The translations under genes were made by a program, and so were the position numbers. Positions 11,726 through 22,119 of a stretch of DNA of 53,523 nucleotides are shown in pieces. The number at the start of each line of letters is the position of its first letter. Within the stretch, counting starts at the first letter, position 1. The stretch comes from Sporothrix humicola (Eukaryota > Ascomycota > Sordariomycetes > Ophiostomatales > Ophiostomataceae), in NCBI GenBank assembly GCA_021396245.1, contig WNYE01000145.1:1-53523 (forward strand), read 5' to 3'. The notes under the pieces are model-generated. The model saw only the letters and a list, made by a program, of their open reading frames with translations, made no database searches and was not told the origin of the DNA.

Positions 11726-12608
11726 TGTGTGTGTGGGAGGTGGGTAGGTGTCGAGAAAAGGTTACAGCCCGCCAGTGACTGATCGGCTCGGCCGGAATCG
11801 TGGCCTTTATTGCTGGAGTCGAGTTAATTCGGACAAAGTTCGGATGACTTTGAAGCTGAATCTTCAGAAGCTGCGATCGAGGCCGAGGTTTAAGAAGTCG
11901 AGTTCTGGGGGTGTCAGTCCCGGAAGAGATGCAATGAAAGATAATAAAGGACCAGAAAATGACAGAAAAGAGAAACGAGATGCAAACTCGAGAAAAGACC
12001 GAAGGGGAACGGAACAAAAACTCACCAAACACCGAATTATCTGCATCGCATGTGCAAGTTGTCAGCGCCTCGCATGTTCTTTTTCGCCTTTTAGCGGCGT
12101 TTCCTTCCTGCTTTAGGTGGTCTGGCCTAGCAATTGTGACGAAACTTGGCTCCTTCCCGTCGGAGACACGAGCTGGCCCCTCCGAGGACCTCAGGCCAGA
12201 CGGACACAACTTTTGTGGTTTGCGCTTTCCCCCAATCGAATTGATTTCAGAGTGGATACTGGCGGCGCCATTGTCCAATGATGGCGCCTGTAAAACTCAT
12301 ATAAACCACGTGATTTCGTGACGGACATTGGGGTGCTTTCCAAGCGTTGTTAGCCTGAAATCGCGTTTGGCTCGTTTGGCAGGAGCGCCTGTTCTGCCTT
12401 GCGTGCCACACTGGGCAGGTACTAGCCGCGCCTGTTGCCTGCTTGGCCCACTTTCGGTGAACCTCAACACAGAGAGCTGGACGACAGCTTCAACCGATAT
12501 ATCTTGACGAGAGTACGCATTGAGGGGCAGGAGAATTTTGCTTCTTTTCCGTTCTTGTATTTTTCTCCCTTTCTTTCCTCCCTCCGTCACACAAACACAC
12601 CCCACACA
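11726..12608. other. Shared divergent promoter region, ferrochelatase / Ku70
   Basis: This 883-bp region separates two divergently transcribed genes. CCAAT boxes are seen in TGTCCAATG near 12275 and in CCCAATCG near 12232. The Ku70 proximal leader (12540-12600) is pyrimidine-rich. A 284-codon minus-strand frame (11424-12278) runs through it but overlaps the ferrochelatase first exon out of frame and is not supported. Confidence 0.5.
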
Positions 12609-14835
12609 ATGGCATCTCGTGAACCCTGGACGAAACGCGAGGAAGACGAAGAGGTCGACGACGAGATCGATGAGCTGGTGAGTTGACTGTCTTCTTCGGA
12701 ATTGGGCTGCATCCTGCCAGCTGCTGACCGTCCAGAGCTACAAATCACAAAAAGATGCCGTCATCTTTGCCATTGACGTGAGCGCGTCGATGCTAGAGCG
12801 CCCGCCGCCGAGCAAATCGCGCAAGGCGGACCAGGACAGCGCGGTTTCGGCGGCGTTGCGATGCGCGTACCAGATCATGCAGCAGCGGATTATTACGCAG
12901 CCCAAGGACATGATTGGCATTCTGCTGTTTGGCACGGAAAAGTCCAAGTTCCGGGACACGGAGGGCGACGAGAACGGCGGCGACGATGAGTCAAAAGAGA
13001 GAAAGGAGACACAAAACGGCGGGCTGGCCATTCGGAATCGTGGATCGGGATATCCGCACTGCTATCTGTTCCTTGACCTCGACGTGCCGGCTGCCGAAGA
13101 CGTGAACGCCCTCAAGCAGCTCGTCGAGGAAAACGAGGACCCAGACGAGGTTCTGGTGCCTGCACAAAAGGAAAAGGGAAAAGGACAGGGTGTGGCCATG
13201 GCCAATGTGCTCTTCTGCGCAAACCAGGTGTTTACGACAAACGCGCCCAATTTCGGGTCGCGGCGGCTGTTTATCATCACGGACAACGACGACCCGCACT
13301 CGGGCGACAAGGCGGCGCGGGCGGCTGCAGCTGTGCGCGCCAAGGACCTGTACGATCTGGGCGTCGTGATTGAGCTGTTCCCCGTCACGCGCGAGGGCCA
13401 GCCCAAGTTTGATCTGACAAAGTTCTACGACGACATTATCTACCGTGACGCAGCCGACCAGCCGAGCCTTGAATCGGGCAGCAAGGGCGACGACAGCGAC
13501 AACGTGGCCAAGGCGACCGACCGTGTGACGACCTCGAAATCGGGCGACGGCCTGACTCTGCTGGCATCGCTCATCTCCAACATCAGCGCCAAGCAGACGC
13601 CCAAACGATCCTACTTTACGGGCCTCACCTTTGGGATTGCCCCAGGCCTCGAAATTTCCGTCAAGGGCTACATCCTGCTGAACCGCCAGAAACCAGCGCG
13701 GTCGTGCTACGTGTGGACGGGCGGCGAAAAGAAGCAGCTGGCCACGAGCCAGACGACGCGCGTCGACGGCGAGTCTGCACGCACACTCGACGCGGGCGAG
13801 ATAAAAAAGGCCTACAAGTTTGGCGGTGAGTACGTGTACTTTGCGCCGGACGAGCTCAAGGCGCTCAAGGAGTGGTCGTTCCCCGATGGCTGGAAGGGTA
13901 AAGGGCTGCGCATTATCGGCTTCAAGCCGCGTGTCCTAATTCCGCCATGGGCGTCTGTCAAGCGGTCGACATTCATCTACCCGAGCGAGGAGGACTATGT
14001 GGGCTCGACGCGCGTGTTCTCGGCGCTGTGGCAGAAGCTGCGCAAGTCTGACAAGGTGGCGATTGCATGGTTTGTGCCACGGGCCAACTCGAACCCTCTT
14101 CTTGTCGCCATTATACCATCGGGTGGTGGTCCGTTAGGGGAAGAGGGAGAGGACGGCGAGGAATATACCAACCCGATGCAGCTGCCGTCGGGTCTCTGGC
14201 TGTATCCGCTGCCGTTTGCCGAGGACATTCGGCGCGTCGACGACGGTCGCCCGCTGCTTTCGTCGTCGGACCGGCTGACCGACCTGATGAAGCCCATTGT
14301 CGAGAACTTGTTTTTGCCAAAGACTGTCTACAACCCGAGCAAATACCCCAACCCGTCGCTGCAGTGGCACTACAAGATCCTGCAGGCGTATGCCCTGGAA
14401 GACGAAGTGCCCGAGCACGGCGAGGACCTGACGCTGCCCAAATACAAGGCGATCGCCAAGCGCGTCGGCGGCAGTCTGGCTGAGCTCAAGGGCGTGATCG
14501 ACGAGGAGGCGCGCGAGCTGACGTCGAAACGGGCCGTCAAGCGCGGCGGCGACAGCGACGACGAAGGTGCAGCATCAAAACCGTTGGCAAAGCGGCCGAA
14601 AAAGACAGCCACATCAGGGGGTTCTTCGGGCGGCGCTTCTGCAGGCAAAGCCTCGGGCAAAGCTTCGGGGAGCATCTCGTCCAAAGACCTGCGAAGTGCC
14701 GTCGACAATGACAAGCTGCAGTCGATGCAAGTCGCCGTGCTCAAGGAGATTCTTGCGGCACGGGACCAGCCGACATCGGGCAGAAAGGCCGACCTGATTG
14801 AGCGCATCGAGCAGTGGGTCGAGGCCAATCTGTAG
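12609..14835 (+). CDS. ku70: Ku70, DNA end-binding subunit (non-homologous end joining)
   Basis: This is the 70-kDa subunit of the Ku heterodimer that loads on DNA double-strand ends for non-homologous end joining and acts at telomeres (Neurospora mus-51 homologue). Two exons, 12609-12677 and 12736-14835, encode 722 residues. The 58-nt intron (GTGAGT...CAG) is phase 0, as IDEL/SYKSQKD. Domains in order are: an acidic N-terminus; a von Willebrand-like domain (AVIFAIDVSASM, GILLFGTEKS, GYPHCYLFLDLDVP, FGSRRLFIITDNDDPHSGD); the Ku core barrel (KRSYFTGLTFGIAPG through YVYFAPDEL, WASVKRSTFIYPSEEDYVGSTR, AIAWFVPRANSNPLLVAIIP); a C-terminal arm; a basic, Gly/Ser-rich linker with a KRPKK nuclear signal; and a SAP motif in the last 35 residues (VLKEILAARDQPTSGRKADL). 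It is longer than usual because of acidic insertions in the first domain and the linker. The start is the first ATG, CACAATGGC. Confidence 0.97.
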
Positions 14836-16543
14836 GTGTGCCGTTGACGTGGAGTTTTTGGGCTCGTGCCGTTTTATTTGTTTTCATTTATGTACACTAC
14901 GAAACGCTACAGTTGGTGATGACCAACAGAAAAGGAAGTGAATTTCAATGAATTACGTTCTGATGTTGGAGTTGCTCGATTTGCGACGGCAACTATTCAA
15001 AATGAGCGTTACTCAGGGAGAATGGGTGAACCAGGATGAGTTTTCTTTTCTGTTCCCCTCTTCTACTTTTTTTTTTTTTCTTTTTTCGTAAAGAAAAAAG
15101 AAAAAAACCCTTTTATGACCACAATACGATACTTTATATTTTTTTAAGTTTTTATCTCTACCACGAGTAGCCTCTGTTGTCACGCTTCTCGTCATGTTCT
15201 CAGTTCACGCCTTATTTCTCCCACTTTCGAGGTATAGACCGCATATTAATATACGATATATGAATGCATGCAGGAACGGTTCTTGACTTTGCGGGCGGCC
15301 AGGGACTGGCCCGGATAAACAACAAACAAGGTGAGAGTCCGAACTAGGCGGAATGAATTGATTGCCTCCGAGGTCAGAGGTGATGGCGAAGGAAAGAGAG
15401 TAAAAAAAAACAAGAAAAGAATGGAAATAAAAGGAGGAGAAAAAAAGAGACGAAAGAAAGAAAAAAGACAGAAAAAAGTAAATAATGTGTAATGTGCACT
15501 CATATTTTCCACTCTCAAATCCGTTGTCGTCAATCCTTATAATTTTGTGCCTATCTCTACTCCATCCCACTTCTTTTAGAACCATCCATGGTTCGTCTGT
15601 GTATGAGTTCGCCAAGATGTCACGGTCGACAGTCACGTATATTATCATTTTCTCACAAATTCCACTCACGTCTTATATGTCACCCAACATCCGTTCTATT
15701 TTGCCTTGCCGCCTGGCTGTTGATCCGTTGCTTTGTTTAGCCCTCTTGGAGACACTTTCGTGCCGTTTGTGCCCATTGCTGGACGAGACCAATGTAAATA
15801 GATCTAAATAAATAAAAAGTCACATATACCAAATATGGCACAACGCCCAAGGCCAAAGCCAAAAGCCACAATGAGGAGACATTGCCCTGAAATGGCGAGT
15901 TCATTTTGACCTGACCGTGCCCTCACTTCCTCACATTTGTATCACACTCTTTTCACACTTCCTTCACATTGGCCTCCCAACTTTTTCAGTCTGCCGTCAC
16001 CTCGCTTCACCTTTCTGTTCTGGCTGTTTGTTGGTGACGAAATCCGATTAATCAAAGGGGCCTCGCTTGCTTTCACCTCCTCTTTACTTTCTGTCCCCAA
16101 ATAAGCTTTCGCCCACGGCATTTATTTTCCCTCCTCTCGGCTTATGTTTCTGCCTTTGTCACTGCATCTGCGCTCTGCTTTCTGTCTTCGGTTCTCGGTC
16201 TTGGCCTGCCTGTTTATTTTCAATCACGTCCCACCCATTTTCACTTATTTTTCACTTTTATTTTTTATATCTCCCATTACTTTCTCGTGCCATCCCGCCC
16301 TGCCCATTTTATAAAACACTTCTCTTCTCTTCCTCTCTTCCCTTCCTCCCCTCTCTCCTCCTTTTCTGTTCCCTACCTTCTTGCCCAACCCCGTCTCCGG
16401 TTCCACAAAAGGTCTCAGTATTTCTGATCTTCATTCCTTGACCTCACCCACCTCACATTCGTTTATTTTATTCACGTCACATCACATCACATCACGCTTT
16501 ACACTCTTTTATTTTAGTTAAAACTGTCCTCACCGCCACCAGG
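14836..16543. other. Gene-free region between Ku70 and the lactonase gene
   Basis: No gene is supported. The Ku70 3' flank contains a T/A inverted repeat at 15073-15107. From about 15900 to 16540 the plus strand is strongly pyrimidine-rich and ends with CATCA repeats just before the lactonase start, which is typical of a fungal promoter and leader. Confidence 0.55.
15073..15107 (+). repeat. T/A-rich inverted repeat (hairpin) 3' of Ku70
   Basis: The arms TTTTTTTCTTTTTT (15073-15086) and AAAAAAGAAAAAAA (15094-15107) are perfect 14-bp complements around the loop CGTAAAG. It lies about 240 nt after the Ku70 stop. It is probably simple sequence; a role in transcript end formation is only a possibility. 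Confidence 0.7.
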
Positions 16544-17740
16544 ATGAAGTTCTCTCCTGCCTCCCTCCTGCTGGCCCAGCCGGCTGCGGCAGTCCTCGTC
16601 TACGTGACGTCGTACTCGGGCACTCTGACGTCGCTCAACGTCACGCTGACCGACGGCGCGGCCAACTCGACCTCGGGCCCGACGGCCAACATCCAGCAGC
16701 TCGCCGTCAACGCCGGCTGCGCGCCCCAGGCGTCGTGGCTGACGCTGGACAAGCCCAACGGCATTCTGTACTGCCTCGACGAGAGCTTTGGCAACCCCAA
16801 CGGCAGTCTGTCGTCGTACAAGACGAGCGAGAACGGCACGTTGACGCAGATCAAGCGTGTCGAGACGCCCGCCGGCCCTGTCTATGCCACGATCTACGGC
16901 GAGGGCGGCAAGGGCATCGCCGTCGCCGAGTACCAGGGCGCGTCGTTTTCGTCGTACCTCAAGGACCCGGCGTCGCTGGCCACGGTCGAGCAGGTCACCT
17001 GGACGCTGCCGCACCCGGGCGCCAATGCCACGCGTCAGGACACGCCCCACCCCCACGAGGTCATCCTGGACCCTACCGGCGCCTTTTTCCTGGTTCCGGA
17101 CCTGGGCGCCGATCTCGTCCGCATTTTCCTCATCAACCAGACGAGCCTCGAGTGGACGGCCGTTGACCCCCTCGTGACGGCCCCCGGCTCTGGTCCTCGC
17201 CACGCCTCGTTTGTGATTGGCGACAAGAACCAGACGTACATGTACCTGACGAGCGAGCTGTCGAATGTCGTTACCGGCTACGAGGTCACCTACAACGCCA
17301 ACAAGACGCTGTCGTTCTCTCAGATCTACCAGGCGCCTACGCATGGCCCCGGTACCGTCGTCCCTGCCGCCGCCACAGCCGCCGAAGTCATCACCTCGCC
17401 CGACCACCGCTTCGTCATTGTCACGACCCGCGCCGACTCGGCCTTTAACATTACCAACTTTGACGCCAAGAACAGCACCGAGCTCGTCTCGGACTCGATT
17501 ACGACGTTCAGTGTCGACCGCACCAACGGCAACCTGACTCTGGTCCAGCTCTATCCGTCGGGCGGCCGCATCCCCCGCCAGTTCTCCATCAACAAGGCCG
17601 GCACCCTTCTCGGCGTGGGCCAGCAGGGCTCGGGCCGCGCTGTCTTTATCAACCGCGATGTTGCCAGCGGCAAGCTGACTGGCTTTGCCGGCGCCGTCGA
17701 CATTGCCGGCGAGGTCACGTCGGTCGTCTTTGACGAGTAG
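16544..17740 (+). CDS. Secreted lactonase-family beta-propeller protein
   Basis: This protein belongs to the lactonase / 6-phosphogluconolactonase YbhE-like family (Pfam Lactonase, seven-bladed beta-propeller), whose fungal members include carboxy-cis,cis-muconate cyclase. It is a single exon of 398 residues. The N-terminus, MKFSPASLLLAQPAAAVLVY, looks like a short signal peptide with a likely cut after AAA. Family blocks are YVTSYSGTLTSLNVT, ASWLTLDKPNGILYCLDE, NGSLSSYKTSENGTLTQ, TPHPHEVILDPTGAFFLVPD, LGADLVRIF, GSGPRHASFV and GGRIPRQFSINKAGTLLGVG. Eleven N-x-S/T sites occur along the chain, which supports passage through the secretory pathway. The substrate is unknown; clear cytosolic pentose-phosphate enzymes lack the signal and the glycosylation sites, so I do not assign that reaction. 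A 458-codon antisense frame covers the gene and is a third-base-bias shadow. Confidence 0.9.
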   Translation: MKFSPASLLLAQPAAAVLVYVTSYSGTLTSLNVTLTDGAANSTSGPTANIQQLAVNAGCAPQASWLTLDKPNGILYCLDESFGNPNGSLSSYKTSENGTLTQIKRVETPAGPVYATIYGEGGKGIAVAEYQGASFSSYLKDPASLATVEQVTWTLPHPGANATRQDTPHPHEVILDPTGAFFLVPDLGADLVRIFLINQTSLEWTAVDPLVTAPGSGPRHASFVIGDKNQTYMYLTSELSNVVTGYEVTYNANKTLSFSQIYQAPTHGPGTVVPAAATAAEVITSPDHRFVIVTTRADSAFNITNFDAKNSTELVSDSITTFSVDRTNGNLTLVQLYPSGGRIPRQFSINKAGTLLGVGQQGSGRAVFINRDVASGKLTGFAGAVDIAGEVTSVVFDE

Positions 17741-18747
17741 GAGGTGGAAGTGGAGGCGGACTAAATTATTAAAAGAATGGAGAGGGAAGGCTGGTGAATG
17801 GGGGACGCATGGATTAACATTGACGAGAAATAATGGTAGTTGACTGAATTGAAGTTTTACAACAATTGTTTGATTTTGACTTGATCGCATTTGATTTTGA
17901 GAGCATGAATTTGACAGAAAGATGACCTATATGTATTTATTCGTACACACAAGATGTTGTTTGACAACGTTCGTATTATATCTTGAATGTTGTGTGGTCT
18001 CGTGACCAACTGTCTATCCAAAGCATCTCGATGGAATGACTTGCAGGACTAGGACACTCATTGATCGACGAGGTCATCTGGGAATCATAGTTTTGATTTA
18101 TTAGGCAGCCACCAACACGCAAAAATAAAGAGGCAGAGAGGGCAGGAAGGCTTTCAAGGAAAATACCCAAGGATACTCAAGGATATACCCAAGAGCTCTC
18201 GAGAGGAGGTGGCAAACAACGTCAAGAGGCACACCTCACACACCTCCTCCTTCTGACGGCTGACTCCCGAGCAAGGGTCCAGAGAGGTTACTGCGTACTG
18301 TGTAAGAGGCAATCAAGTAAGCGGCTGTTTGGATTATTCTTGTTTATTTTGCACTTGCCAACTTCGGCATGGGCAATCCTATTCGACAACACAAGTCCAG
18401 CCAGCCAAGTGATCGACATCGACTCAATATAGGAAGACATACATCTCGTACGGAGTGCTTGGTGTCTCTAGTCCTGTATATGATTTTGTGTCCTTTTTCT
18501 GGGCATTCATTATTTTGCGACCTTCCAGGGACTTTGAGGGACGCTCGTGTGATGTAGACAAGTGCATGATTCTTAATTAACAACATTCATGGATTCGTTG
18601 GCGACCAGACAACAAGACACGATCTAGATCTGGTTTATTTGTATTCTATTTGCATTCTTATTTGAGTTCTGCGGCTCACGTCTGCATGTGACCAAAGGTA
18701 TATATGGAATACAATGGGGAAGAGAGGCAAGGAAGAGGCGACGTAAG

Positions 18748-18758
18748 GTACTCCGTAC
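18748..18758. repeat. Palindromic motif GTACTCCGTAC, copy 2
   Basis: This is an exact copy in the opposite orientation, in the long region upstream of the Zn2Cys6 factor. A one-mismatch copy (GTACGGAGTGC) lies at 18448-18458. Confidence 0.8.
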
Positions 18759-18831
18759 TGGGGAGTAAGATACATTAAACAAACTTGAAAAAAGTACCTT
18801 ACAGCTTACGTCGTAAGGCCCAAGATACGGG

Positions 18832-18866
18832 AATGCAGAATGCAGAATGCAGAATGCAGAATGCAG
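18832..18866 (+). repeat. Tandem AATGCAG x5
   Basis: Five perfect head-to-tail copies of the 7-mer AATGCAG lie in the long non-coding region. Confidence 0.95.
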
Positions 18867-21701
18867 GACAGCCTCTTGGTCTGTGGATCAAGCTTGTCTA
18901 ATTAGCCGAGAATGAGGAAAAGATCACAGGGAGGCTGTCAAGAGACGAAAAGACGAAGAGACGACAGGGGGGTCCTCCAATGCGGAGGTACAACTTCAAG
19001 CCCAAAAGAGTATGTCAACAGAAAAAGGAAAAGGAAATGCACGTCTGGTCCCAATCAGGAAATACTCGCACTTTTACAGCTCGGGGGGTGCATCTACTTT
19101 GTGAAATGCGGCTTTTGAGGCTTTTGTTGATGCGTGCATTCTTTCGCCAACCTCTGCCGTCTTGTCCGTCTTTTTTTGTCCGTGTTTTCTTGTCCGTACA
19201 GTCGTTTCCCGTGTCTTGAGTCCTGGTTCAGCAGAGAGGCCTGGATGCAAGCAAGTGGGGAGAAATAAAAAGAAAAGGAGAAGAAGAGGTAAGGAAAGGA
19301 CATGTAAACATGGACAATGTCAACAACAAACTAAAAGGCGAGAATAAAACGACATATGACAAGAGTCGACAGTGGCAAATTCAAATAGAATAAAATAAAA
19401 CGACGGGCTTAAGAGGAGGTCCTTACGGAGGTTAGCCTGGATATACAGCTTTGAATATCGTACATGAAAATGGAGACAGACCACACGGCAGACACTATAT
19501 TGCGGAACGGCTGCCTTGGTCCATGCTCTTTCCGCTCCCTTTGCCTCTTAATCTATCCACGAACCTGACTTGTCTGGTGACGTTGGCATGTCCGTTGTAT
19601 CAAAGAGAGATGGAGGAAGAGAATAATTGTGAATTAAAGGGAGTGAAAATGTGTCGACGTTTTGCGTTGATAAAGACGTGGATTTCATCAACTAGACATA
19701 TGCATAGCCATCGATGCATAAAGTGGTTATTCTAGTCTTCTGACAATTCGTTTTCATTCTCTAATGGTAAACTTGAACGGCGGACTCGCTCTGGCCTGAT
19801 CCTATCCATACTTGACTTGAGCAAAGACCTCCTCAACCATCTCACAATACCTGTTATTTATTTTATGATATCCATCAGAGTCGGCCCGTTAGATGCAATA
19901 TCGACTAGGCGCAAAGACAGAAAAAGACAAAAATGGACAGTCAACGACAGGGAAGGATGGCAAGGTCAAACGTCAAACAAGGTCAAAGTCATCGAAGCTA
20001 GCTATTTTGCCGCCCGCAATGCCCTCTTTCCCGGTGGTTGGGGGCGGGTCAGGGCGTAAAAGGTAGCAGGTAGGCGAGGGATTATGAAGATAGTGGTGAG
20101 GATATGGAAATGAAAGAAATGAGAAGACAAAAGTAAAAGTGAAATAAAAATAGGAAAAAGGAGTAAACCTCATGGACTATAGGAAAAGATTGAGCAAAGT
20201 GTAAAGAAAGGGGAAAGAACAATGGCAGGCATCTCTGACACGGCCTTCCAACCCTTTAAAGACAGAATTTGGGATGGCCGTGCTACCCATGGAAACTTCC
20301 AATGTATTCTTCAGACGACATTAACGACCCTGGCGGTGATCAAAAACCGTCTGATGTAACAAGGCCTGTTGGAGCAGGCTTCAGGCTCTGGTTTTGGCCT
20401 TTTGGTTCTGGTTCTTGGGCCTCGAGCCGCGAATATCGTATCGTTCCTGAGAACGGGCCCGTGATCTGAGACGGGAGCGCATTGCACCCGTCGATCATGG
20501 AAATGTTCAGCAAAAATTGGCCCAAGAACGAAATCAAATAAATTCTCACAAAAGAAATCCTCGTACGACGTACTTCGAAGTGAAAAGGAGCTTCACTGAC
20601 GACAATATCAAAAAAACAACACGTATATTTACTAACAATTGGCCCTGTGCAGGGGACTGTAACATCCGTTCCTGATGGCATTCTGGCATTGTCCGTCCAC
20701 ACACCCCGTCCTGCATAATGGCCCTTCTCTCCACTCTCCAGTTACTGTTGACCCTTTGTTTTTTATTTGTGTCCGCATGCCTTTGCCTCTTTCCTGCCAT
20801 CGCTAATGTTTCTTCTTTCTTTCTTTTCTTTATTTTATTTTCTACGCCACATCGAATGTTTGCCTTTGCCACTGCAAAGCATAACGGAACTGCTCCGTAG
20901 TAATCATTGTGATTTGTATTTGCTGGTCACGTTCCAATGCAGTCCGGCAGTCTTGCAGAGTCACCTGAGCAGCTCTCGTATGTGGAAACGGCAAGGAGAG
21001 TTCACAAGCTGTCCACTTGGGTCTTGTGTATGCGGCCAGCTCGCCTCACGCATTCACGCATCACGCATCACTCCCTGTCTGCCCTATCCTGCTGTGCCGC
21101 AGGGTCGCCTTCTGGGTCGGTCTCTTGATCTCTTGGGTTTTCATAAGTCCAGCGCCAGCCAGCCATGTTTTTCTTTTAAAAAATCACTTCAAATGTCCAG
21201 GTGCCAGACAAGGGCCAGACTGACAGGGCAGTCTAGGCAAGCCACATGCGTGTGTGCTGCGTCCGGGGCGATCTGGAAAAGGGAGAGGATGGACAGGTAG
21301 CATTGGCTGGGGGTTCATGGAAGCCAGGAAGTGCAAGGCGTAGATTCCACGAACCAGAAACTGCGTGACAGTCGACAGTCGAAGCGAAATAAAATTGACG
21401 GAAAAAAATTTAGGGATTGAAAATACAGCAACATATTGTACATTTACCGATGAGCGCATCTACTTGTGCAGTTGGATCGACGTCGTACTTGTGTCTGTCT
21501 CCCCCCTTTCGTCTGTTTTCCTGCATCATTTCTGTCCTACCTTTTGATGTCACTAAAATACGTGTTTAACGTGTGAGGTGGTAACCAAAAGAGAGAAAAA
21601 GTGAGCTTCAAGCTTGTCCCTATCTTGCTATCGTCATGCCTGCCATAGCATCAATTGAGTGGGGAACGACGGGGTACGGTGAGCTGTGAGGAGTTGAAGG
21701 C

Positions 21702-21732
21702 AAAAAAAAAAAAAAAGGGGGGGGGGGGGGGG
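21702..21732. repeat. A15-G16 homopolymer junction
   Basis: Fifteen A residues (21702-21716) are directly followed by sixteen G residues (21717-21732). The lengths may be unreliable. Confidence 0.9.
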
Positions 21733-22109
21733 TAAGTGAGGGGAAGATCAGGCATTTATGCTAAATGCAAAGGTGCGACAGAACCTGTTAAGGCAATGGA
21801 ATACACCGCTGAGGGCATACACCTCGCATGGAATGAGATGAGACATGCCATGATGGCGATAGAACAGGCAAAGAAGTAGAGAAAGTCGGTGGAAGAAGGT
21901 GAAGTATGTGTTCGTTTAAAAAAAGAAAAAAAGAAAAAAGAAAGTCTCAGAGCCTCGTAGCCACCTTCCAAGGCTGTTTGTATATCCACACCGTCCTTTG
22001 CTGCTCGAATGGTCATCAACACGACTGCTGCTTGAACAATTGCATTGCGTATGTCCATAAGATTAATTTTCATAGTTATTCAAACGAGTACCTACAATAT
22101 TATCATATC

Positions 22110-22119
22110 TACGGAGTAC
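22110..22119. repeat. Palindromic motif TACGGAGTAC, copy 3 (10 of 11)
   Basis: This copy lacks only the first G of the 11-mer and lies in the non-coding region upstream of the Zn2Cys6 factor. Confidence 0.75.

Noticed and set aside
11424..12278. 284-codon minus-strand frame in the divergent promoter
   Set aside because: It overlaps ferrochelatase exon 1 out of frame and reads through its intron; no domain is seen.
16514..17890. 458-codon minus-strand frame opposite the lactonase gene
   Set aside because: This is the same third-base-bias shadow; the sense frame has clear family motifs and the antisense has none.
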